From: Sphingomonadaceae bacterium | Lineage (GTDB): Bacteria > Pseudomonadota > Alphaproteobacteria > Sphingomonadales > Sphingomonadaceae | Length of the DNA: 8,845 nt | Assembly (NCBI GenBank): GCA_019454625.1 | Contig: JACFNY010000064.1 | Location: 1 to 8,845 of the forward strand | Direction: 5' to 3' | In this document: in pieces, positions 1 to 6,377 of the stretch | How positions within the stretch are numbered: position 1 is the stretch's first letter | How the letters are laid out: every line of letters begins with the position of its first letter | The notes under the pieces: generated by a model | What the model was told of the DNA's origin: nothing | The model's database searches: none | What the model saw: the letters and a program-made list of their open reading frames with translations, nothing else | Made by a program: the position numbers and the translations under genes

Positions 1-43
1 CGACCGAATTGCTGACAAAGGTTGGTAAGGATACTCTGCCCGG

Positions 44-370
44 ATGGATACCTCTGTCATCCTCGATGAAGCAATTGCGATTGACCTTGCCCCTATCCGA
101 GCAGGCAGTATCATCCTTTATCCCGCCTCGGCACTTGAAGATGTTTTCGATTGGGCTGATCAAGCGGGACGCACCTTAGAATGGTTGGAAGGGGCGTTCT
201 ATGACCTCACGACCGGCAAGGGACAGCTAAGCCTGAGCTACATGTGCGAACGCGGCAACAATTATAGCGCGTTTAAGGAAAAGTCCCTCGATCTTGCAGC
301 AGAAATTCAGGTAGAGGCTGCTGAAATCGGAATGAATGCCTATTTCGAGATCGGAATCTCGCCCAAATAA
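44..370 (+). CDS. Hypothetical protein, 108 aa
   Basis: I do not recognise this protein. It is acidic, soluble-looking and has no signal peptide, membrane helix or obvious motif. The N-terminal half reads like alternating strands and helices (VILDEAIAIDLAPIRAG, then ALEDVFDWADQAG), and the C-terminus contains a helix (KSLDLAAEIQVEAAEIG) and ends in a strand. Size and composition would fit a small immunity or accessory protein, but that is a guess. The ATG at 44 has an AAGGA sequence about 12 bases upstream, which is an acceptable but long spacing. Codon use is less GC-biased than in the rest of the window (TTG, TTA, GAA, GAT and ATT are common), suggesting recent acquisition or weak expression. 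A short hairpin follows the stop. The open frame, plausible start and protein-like composition make it likely real. Confidence 0.65.
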   Translation: MDTSVILDEAIAIDLAPIRAGSIILYPASALEDVFDWADQAGRTLEWLEGAFYDLTTGKGQLSLSYMCERGNNYSAFKEKSLDLAAEIQVEAAEIGMNAYFEIGISPK

Positions 371-398
371 AGCGGCAGCTAGCCACCCTAGATCAACC

Positions 399-419
399 AT
401 TCCGGTGAGCGCGGAATTT
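399..419 (+). terminator. Weak intrinsic terminator-like hairpin
   Basis: ATTCCG at 399-404 pairs perfectly with CGGAAT at 412-417 around a 7-base loop, and TT follows directly, giving TTT at 417-419. It lies 29 bases after the stop of the small hypothetical gene. The stem is short and the T-run is only three bases, so termination is possible but not certain. Confidence 0.35.
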
Positions 420-446
420 GTCCACGCCGCTCAAGCTCTGACCTTT

Positions 447-480
447 ACCTCCCCTTCAGGGGAGGGGCTGGGGGTGGGGC
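447..480 (+). repeat. REP-like palindromic unit, copy A
   Basis: CCTCCCCT at 448-455 is the inverse of AGGGGAGG at 458-465. It is followed by a G-rich tail (ggggctgggggtgggg) that ends near 479. Dispersed intergenic units of this form, a C/G hairpin plus a GGGG-rich tail, are frequent in GC-rich proteobacterial genomes. Copy B lies about 35 bases downstream in the opposite orientation. Whether it occurs elsewhere in this genome cannot be seen from one window. Confidence 0.6.
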
Positions 481-514
481 GCGTCCACAAGCCCGGCGTC
501 GAGGAGCGGCACTG

Positions 515-550
515 CTCCTTCCCAAACCCCTCTGAAGAGGAGGGGCTTCA
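515..550 (-). repeat. REP-like palindromic unit, copy B (inverted, degenerate)
   Basis: Read on the minus strand, this stretch gives a CCCTCCTCTTCAG core followed by aggggtttgggaaggag. It lines up with copy A with scattered mismatches and a 3-base gap in the palindrome. The two copies therefore face each other like a BIME pair. Between them, AGGAGC (502-507) and GCTCCT (514-519) form a further small hairpin. Two alternative stems exist inside copy B: CCCCTC/GAGGGG (527-532 with 540-545) and CTGAAG/CTTCAG (532-537 with 546-551). Confidence 0.55.
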
Positions 551-551
551 G
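524..551 (-). terminator. Possible 3' end hairpin of rnpB
   Basis: On the minus strand this is the first stable hairpin downstream of rnpB, about 30 bases past its 3' end. The CCCCTC/GAGGGG stem (seven-base loop) is followed by TTT and then GGG, so it is at best a poor intrinsic terminator. It coincides with the REP-like copy B, so the repeat may have been co-opted as the rnpB terminator. Confidence 0.25.
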
Positions 552-580
552 CGATTCAATCTGAAACAGGGCAACTCTAA

Positions 581-961
581 CGGTCAGAGGGTCTGTAAGC
601 CGGGTTCTGTACCGCCCGTAAAGGCGGCGACGACCATTCCTCTAGGACGGCGCTCGCGCGCCGCCTCCAGCAACCTACCCGGGCGGTCCGGCCGGATAAG
701 CCATGCGCCGCCCCTATTCGGTCTTGCTCCCGGTGGGGTTTGCCGTGCCGCTTCCGTTGCCGGTCGCGCGGTGCGCTCTTGCCGCACCCTTTCACCCTTG
801 CCGTCGGGCCGAAGCCGTCAGGCGGTCTGCTCTCTGTGGCACTGTCCCTGGGGTCGCCCCCGCCGGGCGTTACCCGGCACCGTCTATCCGTGGAGCCCGG
901 ACTTTCCTCCCCGCCGTTCTTTCGAACATGAGGCGCGGCGGCCGTCCGACCCTCTGACCGC
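581..961 (-). ncRNA. rnpB: RNase P RNA, bacterial type A
   Basis: This is the catalytic RNA of ribonuclease P, which removes 5' leaders from tRNA precursors together with the RnpA protein. On the minus strand the hallmark conserved blocks appear in order: GAGGAAAGTCCGGGCTCC (909-892), the GGGTGAAA block (797-790), AGAGGAATGGTCGTCG (643-628) and ACAGAACCCGGCTTACAG (610-593). The 5' and 3' ends form a perfect 13-bp P1 helix, 948-960 pairing with 581-593, which fixes the boundaries to within a few bases. The length of about 380 nt is normal for the class. The gene follows the HxlR regulator on the same strand but has its own promoter-like sequence. Open frames read through this region in several frames and are spurious. 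Confidence 0.97.
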
Positions 962-967
962 CTGCGG

Positions 968-995
968 AAATAAGGCGCCTTCCGCGCATTGACAA
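968..995 (-). promoter_or_regulatory. Candidate promoter of rnpB
   Basis: On the minus strand TTGTCA (995-990) is one base from the TTGACA -35 consensus. A 16-base spacer separates it from TTATTT (973-968), a poor but AT-rich -10 candidate. Initiation about seven bases later would fall at the 5' end of the P1 helix, where mature rnpB transcripts usually begin. The position is more persuasive than the -10 match. Confidence 0.45.
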
Positions 996-1011
996 GGAAA
1001 GACGGCACACG

Positions 1012-1707
1012 TCACGCCGCCCGCCGCACCTTCGCGAACGGGCTGCGGCCCAGCCACGCGTGCATGTTCGCGGCGAGGCGGCGGTCGCCGGTCAGGTGCA
1101 GCCGCTCTTCATCCACGGCGGCGACGACCGTGTCGTGGCCCATCCAGATCGCCGTCATCGTGCGCAGGTCGGTCGATACGTAGAGGTCGACATCGAAGCC
1201 GGGATCGACCGAGCAGAGGTCGACCTCGGCGCCCGGTTCGATCATCAGCCACCACGCGCGCCGGTCCGCGGGAAGCTCGGGGTAGCGGAACTGGATGACG
1301 GTGCGCCGCTCCGGCAGCGGGCGCGGATCGAGGTTGCGCCGCATGTCCCACATCAGCAGCGGCGCGTCGAGGCGCTGGAGCGAAAGCGCGCTGTCCACCC
1401 AGCGCTGGCCCCACAGGCCGAACGCCTCGACGAGCGGTTCCAGCTCCTTGCCCGCCTCCGTCAGCCGGTAGTCGAAGATGCCGGCATCGCGCGCGGACGG
1501 CAGGCGGTGTATGATGCCCGCCGCCTCCAGCTCCTTCAGCCGCTGCGAGAGGAGCGCGGGCGACATGCGGGGCAGGCCGCGGCGCAGGTCGTTGAAGCGG
1601 GTGCCGCCGGCGATGAGTTCGCGCAGCAGCACGACGGTCCAGCGCGTGCAGAGGATTTCCGCCGCCATCGCGACGGGGCAGAACTGGCCGTAGGTGGTCT
1701 GTGCCAT
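1012..1707 (-). CDS. HxlR-family transcriptional regulator with SCP2-like C-terminal domain
   Basis: A winged helix-turn-helix DNA-binding protein of 231 aa. Residues 1-105 match the HxlR pattern: the Cys-Pro near the N-terminus (C10-P11), the RWTVVLLRELIAGGTRFNDL segment, then the recognition region MSPALLSQRLKELEAAGI and the wing ending in YRLTEAGKEL. HxlR proteins are usually 100-130 aa. Here about 110 further residues, ending in a strand-helix pattern (DVDLYVSTDLRTMTAIWMG ... LHLTGDRRLAANMHAWLG), resemble the SCP2-like sterol-carrier fold seen in a larger HxlR subgroup, which may bind a lipid or other hydrophobic ligand. C10 is the position used for redox sensing in some HxlR proteins; C20 and C165 are also present. 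An AAAGGAA sequence lies 8 bases before the ATG. It diverges from the flavoprotein gene at 1857, and the spacer carries a repeated dyad, so autoregulation plus control of the neighbour is likely. Confidence 0.9.
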   Translation of the reverse strand: MAQTTYGQFCPVAMAAEILCTRWTVVLLRELIAGGTRFNDLRRGLPRMSPALLSQRLKELEAAGIIHRLPSARDAGIFDYRLTEAGKELEPLVEAFGLWGQRWVDSALSLQRLDAPLLMWDMRRNLDPRPLPERRTVIQFRYPELPADRRAWWLMIEPGAEVDLCSVDPGFDVDLYVSTDLRTMTAIWMGHDTVVAAVDEERLHLTGDRRLAANMHAWLGRSPFAKVRRAA

Positions 1708-1728
1708 GATCGGGTTCCTTTGCGGCGG

Positions 1729-1734
1729 ATTTTA
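1729..1734 (-). promoter_or_regulatory. Possible -10 element of the HxlR regulator gene
   Basis: TAAAAT on the minus strand (1734-1729) is the only AT-rich -10-like hexamer between the dyads and the regulator start. It would start transcription about 15 bases before the ATG, with the dyads at roughly -40 to -75. No good -35 is seen 16-18 bases upstream, so this is tentative. Confidence 0.25.
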
Positions 1735-1757
1735 CCGCGAAGCGACCGCAGGTGACG

Positions 1758-1796
1758 AGTTCAGATTCTGTACCGGGGCGATTCAGATGCTGAACT
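1758..1796. promoter_or_regulatory. Tandem operator dyads, probable HxlR binding sites
   Basis: Two 13-bp dyads occur in the divergent spacer. Site 1 is TTCAG-ATT-CTGTA (1760-1772, one mismatch, with an extra outer G-C pair at 1759/1773). Site 2 is TTCAG-ATG-CTGAA (1782-1794, perfect). Their centres are 22 bp apart, two helical turns, so dimers would sit on the same DNA face. The outer edges also form AGTTCAG/CTGAACT (1758-1764 with 1790-1796). Position and architecture suit a winged-HTH repressor controlling both flanking genes. That the bound protein is the adjacent HxlR regulator is inferred from context. Confidence 0.7.
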
Positions 1797-1841
1797 GGCC
1801 GCGCCCCGCCGAAAACGCGATCGGTTGCGTCGACACCCAAC

Positions 1842-1847
1842 GAGGAG
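1842..1847 (+). promoter_or_regulatory. Ribosome binding site that selects the ATG at 1857
   Basis: GAGGAG abuts an in-frame ATG at 1848 with no spacing, which would make that start unusable, whereas the ATG at 1857 lies at a normal distance of 9 bases. The start at 1857 is therefore preferred and removes three residues (MTT) from the longest reading. Confidence 0.7.
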
Positions 1848-1856
1848 ATGACGACG

Positions 1857-2999
1857 ATGTCTGCAACACCGGTTCTGAAAATGGAAACCCCGCGCGACTG
1901 GGCGGCGGCAGGCGTAAAGATCGCCGAGGCCGTCGCCGCCACCGCTGCCGCCCACGACGCCGAAGAAAGCTTCGTCGTCGATAACTTCGCAAAGTTACGC
2001 GACGCAGGCCTTCTCGCCGCCCCCGTCCCCGCCGAGCTCGGCGGCGGCGGCATCGACTACCGCACGCTTTGCAGCGTCATCCGTCAGATCGGCACGCGCT
2101 GCGGCTCCACAGCCCTCGCCTTCTCGATGCACGCCCATCTGGTCGCGACCGCAGCATGGCGCTGGAAGCACCAGCAGGCACCCACCGACGGGCTCCTGCG
2201 GCGCGTCGCGGCGGAAAACCTCGTGCTCGTGTCGAGCGGCGGCTCGGACTGGCTGAAAAGCGCCGGTGCCGCCACGAAGGTGGACGGCGGCTTTCGCATC
2301 GACGCGCGCAAGATCTTCTCGAGCGGCTCTCCGGCGGGCGACCTCCTGATGACGAGCGCCGTCTACGACGATCCCGAGGCCGGGCCGACCGTGCTGCACT
2401 TCGCCGTGCCGTTCAAGGCGGAGGGCGTCAGCATCCTCGACACGTGGCACGTGATGGGGATGCGCGGCACCGGATCGCACGACGTGGAGCTGAAAGGCGT
2501 GTTCGTGCCGGACGCCGCCATCTCGGGCAGGCGGCCGCAGGGCACGTGGCATCCGCTGTTCCACACCATCAGCATGATCGCCTTCCCGCTGATCTATTCC
2601 GCCTACGTGGGCGTCGCCGAGGGCGCGCGCGACGCGGCGCTGGCGATGGCCCGTTCGAAACCCGCAAACGCCGGTCTCATCAGCCTCACGGGCGAGATGC
2701 AGACTGCGTTCTGGACGGCCGAGACGGCGCTCGCCGCGATGATCGTCACGGCGGAAACCGCGATGCCCGGTCCCGAGACAACGAATGCGATCATGACCGG
2801 GCGAACGGTCGCCGGACAGGCCGCGATCCGCACCGCCGAGCTTGCGCTGGAGGTCGCGGGCGGCGCGGCCTTCTACCGGAGCGCCGGGATCGAGCGCGCC
2901 TTCCGCGACGTGCAGGGCGCGCGCTTCCATCCGCTGCAAGGCCCGGCGCAGCGGGACCTCAGCGGGCGGCTGGCGCTCGGGCTCGATATCGACGGCTGA
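1857..2999 (+). CDS. Acyl-CoA dehydrogenase-fold flavoprotein, possibly a group D monooxygenase-like enzyme
   Basis: A 380-aa soluble protein with the full three-domain acyl-CoA dehydrogenase fold: N-terminal helical domain (about 15-120, including GLLAAPVPAELGG), middle beta domain (about 120-225, with KIFSSGSPAGDLLMTSA and the signature MGMRGTGSHDVELKGVFVP at 200-218), and a C-terminal helical domain (about 235-380). The length is typical. The C-terminal segment after ERAFRDVQGARFHPL (346-360) has no glutamate where medium- and short-chain dehydrogenases have their YEGT base. The isovaleryl-type position, in the helix around 240, is A or F rather than E. Such proteins include flavin-dependent N- or S-oxygenases of the DszC type and uncharacterised homologues, so the reaction and substrate are unknown. 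It diverges from the HxlR regulator, which is its likely controller, and its last 41 bases overlap the PepSY gene on the opposite strand. Confidence 0.9.
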   Translation: MSATPVLKMETPRDWAAAGVKIAEAVAATAAAHDAEESFVVDNFAKLRDAGLLAAPVPAELGGGGIDYRTLCSVIRQIGTRCGSTALAFSMHAHLVATAAWRWKHQQAPTDGLLRRVAAENLVLVSSGGSDWLKSAGAATKVDGGFRIDARKIFSSGSPAGDLLMTSAVYDDPEAGPTVLHFAVPFKAEGVSILDTWHVMGMRGTGSHDVELKGVFVPDAAISGRRPQGTWHPLFHTISMIAFPLIYSAYVGVAEGARDAALAMARSKPANAGLISLTGEMQTAFWTAETALAAMIVTAETAMPGPETTNAIMTGRTVAGQAAIRTAELALEVAGGAAFYRSAGIERAFRDVQGARFHPLQGPAQRDLSGRLALGLDIDG

Positions 3000-4323
3000 G
3001 CCACCGCCCGCCGAGCACCAGCAGCAGCGAGGCGCCGACGAGCGGGAAGAGCACGGCCAGCGCCGCGATCATCCCCACGACGACGGGCGGCAGCCGGTCA
3101 TCCGCATGGGTGGCCGGCGCCGCCGGTTCGCCGGCCGGACGCCTGCGCCACCAGAGGACGATCCCCGCGATCACGCCGCCTATGAGGACGAGGCACACGA
3201 CAAGGTTCGCGAGTTGGTTGCCAAGTCCGTATTCGCGGCCGACGTGGAGCGACACGCCCCACTCCACCGCCTTTGCGACGGGGCTGTAGTTCTCCCACCC
3301 GATGTCGCCGAGAATCGCGCCCGTGCCGGGATCGACATGGATCGTGCGCTGGCCTTTCGCCTTGTCCGGCACGTAGCTGATCGTGAAGACGCCGCCGGGG
3401 CCGGACGGGTAGAAGATACGCGCGCCGCCGCCGAAACGCTCGCGGCGGAGGCGCGGAAGCAGTTGCTCGATCTCGGCAATGCCGACGCCGTGGTCGCCGG
3501 AGCCATGCGGCATGGGCATCTGGCGGATCGTCCACGGCAGCTTCGCGGCGTCGGGATCGTGCATGGCGTGCTCGTCCGCCGTAGAGCCGGGCTTCATCGT
3601 CGGCGGCGCCTTGAAGTTCGGCGAAGGCGCGATGAAGGGCACGCTCTCGCCGATACGCGCGAACTGCTGCCCCCAGAAGGCGGACCACGGCAGCCCGGTC
3701 AGCACCAGCAGCGCGACGAGCAGCGCGTTGACCGTGGCCGGGATAGCGTGGAGGTCGCGCCAGAACCGCCGCCCCTTCGCCGACAGCCGCAGCACCAGCA
3801 CGCCGCGCAGCTTCCAGCGTCGCGGCCACCAGAGCCAGATGCCGGTCGCCAGCATCACCAGCGTCCAGCACGCGACGAGTTCGACGACATGGCTGCCAAT
3901 GTCCCCGCCCATCAGGTTGCCGTGAAGGTCACGTATGATCGCCATCGGCTGAAGAGCCGGATCGGCCGCGCCGGTGATCTCGCCGCGATAAGGGTCGAGA
4001 TACACATCGCGCATCGTGCCGTCCGGAAGCCGGGCGTTCCAGACGGCGGCCTCGGCCTTGCTGTGCGGAAGGCGAACCCTGCCGATAGCCGCGTCCGGAA
4101 ACGCCCGCAGCACCGCGGCTTCCTGCGCGGCGAGCGGCAACGCCGCACCGTCCGGCGCAACGGTCTGCATATCGCGGTTCCACCAGCCGTCGATCTCCCG
4201 GTCGAACAGGTAGATCGCGCCCGTCAGCGTCAGCACGATGAGCAGCGGCGCCGAAAACAGCCCGGCGTAGAAATGCCAGCGCCACACGGATCGGTAGGCG
4301 CCGGCGCTCCTTGTCTTCGTCAT
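2959..4323 (-). CDS. PepSY-TM domain inner-membrane protein
   Basis: A 454-aa integral membrane protein of the PepSY-associated TM family, commonly encoded beside TonB receptors for siderophores or metals and thought to act in the inner membrane on the imported ligand, in some cases as a reductase. Predicted helices are at about 19-40 (WHFYAGLFSAPLLIVLTLTG), 144-167, 193-214, 368-391 and 411-438, with PepSY-like periplasmic segments between. Conserved histidines at or near helix ends (H17, H134, H192, H360) could bind haem, as suggested for the family. A Met/His-rich stretch at residues 243-278 (H252, M254, H255, M269, M271, H273, H278) suggests metal contact. The start at 4323 has GGAAGG about 9 bases upstream and lies 14 bases after the receptor stop, so translation is probably coupled. 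A longer frame upstream overlaps the receptor and is rejected. The 3' end overlaps the flavoprotein gene by 41 bases. Confidence 0.9.
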   Translation of the reverse strand: MTKTRSAGAYRSVWRWHFYAGLFSAPLLIVLTLTGAIYLFDREIDGWWNRDMQTVAPDGAALPLAAQEAAVLRAFPDAAIGRVRLPHSKAEAAVWNARLPDGTMRDVYLDPYRGEITGAADPALQPMAIIRDLHGNLMGGDIGSHVVELVACWTLVMLATGIWLWWPRRWKLRGVLVLRLSAKGRRFWRDLHAIPATVNALLVALLVLTGLPWSAFWGQQFARIGESVPFIAPSPNFKAPPTMKPGSTADEHAMHDPDAAKLPWTIRQMPMPHGSGDHGVGIAEIEQLLPRLRRERFGGGARIFYPSGPGGVFTISYVPDKAKGQRTIHVDPGTGAILGDIGWENYSPVAKAVEWGVSLHVGREYGLGNQLANLVVCLVLIGGVIAGIVLWWRRRPAGEPAAPATHADDRLPPVVVGMIAALAVLFPLVGASLLLVLGGRWLSRRYRARAPAAR

Positions 4324-4337
4324 GCTCCGCCCCTTCC

Positions 4338-6377
4338 CTAGAAGCCGATGCCGACGCGGATGCCGAACATCCGGGGATCGCCGGGATTGACCGCGAAGCC
4401 GTTGCCCGAGGCGGTGTAGTAGACCTTGTCGAACAGGTTGCTGATCGTCGCGTCGATCGTGAAGCGGCCCACACGCAGCCCGGCGCCGACATCGGCGATG
4501 GTGTAGGCGGGAAGGCTGACGCCGCTGCCGTTCACCAGAAGGCGACTTCCCACGTGGTTGACCGCCGCCCGAAGCGTGAGCGGCGTTCCGGGGACGGCAA
4601 CGGCGGTGCGCGCGGTGATCGTATGCCGCGGAACGTCGCCGAGCCGCATCCCCTCGTCGCCGTCGTTGCTGCGCGTGATCTTCGAATCGAGCAGGGCATA
4701 GCCTGCCGAAAGCGTCCACCACGGCGCGGGCTGCCACTCGCCTTCCAGCTCAACGCCCTGCACGCGCTGCGCGCCGACGTTTATGCTGAAGTCGGGATTG
4801 GCGAGATCGACAGTCAGCGCATTCACGCGCTTGATGCGGAACGCGGCAAGGCTTGCCCGGAAGTCGCCGTGCCGGAAACGAAAGCCCGCCTCCAGCTGGT
4901 TCGATTCCTCCGGCTTCAGCGGCTTTCCGTCCGCCGCGCGCGCACCGGCGCTGCTTTCGACGTCGAAGCCCGTGTTGTAGCCGGCATAGACCGAAAACCG
5001 GTCGCTGAAGCGCCAGGTGGAGCCGATCTGCCAGATCGTCGATTCGACCGGTGTGCGATCGGCGGCAGGTCCGCCCCAGTCGCCGCCCGAAGCCTTCACC
5101 CAGCTGTGCCGGATGGCGGCAACGACATCCCAGCGATCGGTGAGTGCGATCCGGTCCTGAAGATACAGCGCGTGCCCGTCGATGTCGTAGAAGCTGTCGA
5201 ACGCGAATGTCGTGGCGGGCGCGGTCGTATCGTAGTTGTAGACCGGCGCGGTGACGTCGATCGGCGTGACGTTGTCGAGCGCATACTGCGTGAAGCGGCC
5301 CCGCTCGCGGTCGTACTCGTAGCCGAGGAGCAGCGCGTGCGTGACCGGGCCGGTTTTAAACGTCCCGGCAAGGTCGAGCTGCGCGATCGTGTACGCGTCG
5401 TCCTCGCGCCCGATGCGGCCGTTGCGGTTGATGATCGTGGGCGTGGCGGGCTCACGCAGGCGGATTTGCAGGAAGGCCGAATTGAACTCCTGGTACTGGA
5501 TGCGCGGCGTGAGCGTCCAGTCGTCGGCCAGCTTCACGTCCACCCACGCCTGCACCAGCGGCGCGTCAGCGGTCAGTCTGTCGGCGGCCGGCTCGCCGAG
5601 GTTGAGGCCACGCCGCAAACGCTCGCCGCCGTTCGACGCGACCGTGCCGACGACGGGAAGGCCGGGATAGCGGCTCGTCTTGCGCTCGGTGTACTCGGCA
5701 ACGAGGTTCGCGCTGAAGCCTTCGCCGGCGTAATGCAGGCTGAGGCCGCCGTTCAGGCGGTCCATGTCCTGGAAATCGACGAACGTGTTCGAGCGCTCGA
5801 CCTCGCCGGTGGCGCGGATCGACAGGCCTGGCGCGACGCCGCCCGTCATGTCGAACGAGACGAGCTTCTGGTCGAAGTTGCCGAAATTGACGGCGAAGGT
5901 GGTGAACGGCTCGGCTTGCGGCCGCCTGGTGACGATGCTGATGATGCCGCCGACGGCGGACTGGCCGTAGAGGACGCCGGACGGCCCCTTCAGCACCTCG
6001 ACGCGCTCGATGTTGGAAAGCGCGGAGGCGTCAACATCCTCGTAGTAGCGCTGGCGGATGCCGTTGCGCATCTGGTCGGCGAGGAAGCCGCGGACCTTGA
6101 GCGTGAACGACTGATAGGCGCTGACGCGCGACGAACCCGCGTTCGCGCCCGGCACGCCGCGCAGCAGGTCGCCGATCGAGCGGGCGCCGCTCTCGACGAT
6201 CTCGTCCGCCGTCACGATCTGCACGCTCTGCGGCAGACGGTCGATGGGAATGCCGGATTTTTCGCCGAAATCCCCGGAAAACTTGTTGCCGGTGACGACG
6301 ATCTCGGGATCGCTCGGATCCGCGGCAAGGGCAGGCGCGGCGGCGGCGGCGAGCAGGGCAGCAAACAGAACCTTCAC
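4338..6377 (-). CDS. TonB-dependent siderophore/metal receptor, GTG start
   Basis: An outer-membrane active transporter of 679 aa, powered by TonB-ExbBD. A signal peptide (KVLFAALLAAAAAPALA, cleavage after residue 18) is followed by a TonB box-like EIVVTG (25-30). The plug domain, about 37-150, includes IDRLPQSVQIVTADEI, LKVRGF and the signature VLKGPSGVLYGQSAVGG. The 22-strand barrel runs to the terminal phenylalanine, as required for outer-membrane insertion (...GIRVGIGF). The length and plug motifs match the siderophore-receptor branch (FhuA/FoxA-like), and there is no N-terminal signalling domain. The GTG at 6377 is chosen because AGGAGG lies 7 bases upstream and the signal peptide begins there; an ATG-like upstream extension would add 11 non-signal residues. 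It sits between the DUF2946 and PepSY genes, which argues for uptake of copper or a metal chelate. The actual ligand cannot be read from the sequence. Confidence 0.93.
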   Translation of the reverse strand: MKVLFAALLAAAAAPALAADPSDPEIVVTGNKFSGDFGEKSGIPIDRLPQSVQIVTADEIVESGARSIGDLLRGVPGANAGSSRVSAYQSFTLKVRGFLADQMRNGIRQRYYEDVDASALSNIERVEVLKGPSGVLYGQSAVGGIISIVTRRPQAEPFTTFAVNFGNFDQKLVSFDMTGGVAPGLSIRATGEVERSNTFVDFQDMDRLNGGLSLHYAGEGFSANLVAEYTERKTSRYPGLPVVGTVASNGGERLRRGLNLGEPAADRLTADAPLVQAWVDVKLADDWTLTPRIQYQEFNSAFLQIRLREPATPTIINRNGRIGREDDAYTIAQLDLAGTFKTGPVTHALLLGYEYDRERGRFTQYALDNVTPIDVTAPVYNYDTTAPATTFAFDSFYDIDGHALYLQDRIALTDRWDVVAAIRHSWVKASGGDWGGPAADRTPVESTIWQIGSTWRFSDRFSVYAGYNTGFDVESSAGARAADGKPLKPEESNQLEAGFRFRHGDFRASLAAFRIKRVNALTVDLANPDFSINVGAQRVQGVELEGEWQPAPWWTLSAGYALLDSKITRSNDGDEGMRLGDVPRHTITARTAVAVPGTPLTLRAAVNHVGSRLLVNGSGVSLPAYTIADVGAGLRVGRFTIDATISNLFDKVYYTASGNGFAVNPGDPRMFGIRVGIGF

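Noticed and set aside
447..551. CRISPR array or tandem repeat
   Set aside because: There are only two imperfect copies and they are in opposite orientation, with no spacers or regular period.
581..610. tRNA-like or tmRNA-like sequence
   Set aside because: The TAAGCCGGGTTCTGT segment is the conserved 3' region of RNase P RNA; there is no cloverleaf or tag ORF.
336..1008. Several open frames across 336-1008 on both strands
   Set aside because: The region is rnpB with all conserved RNase P RNA blocks and a 13-bp P1 helix. The translations are Arg/Pro-rich and not protein-like.
1109..2053. A 314-codon minus-strand frame spanning the HxlR gene and the divergent spacer
   Set aside because: It overlaps both the HxlR gene and the start of the flavoprotein gene and has an Arg/Ala/Pro-biased translation without domains.
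4324..4737. N-terminal extension of the PepSY protein to 592 residues
   Set aside because: It would overlap the receptor gene by 400 bases out of frame and is low-complexity. The ATG at 4323 has a ribosome site and begins right before the first conserved helix.
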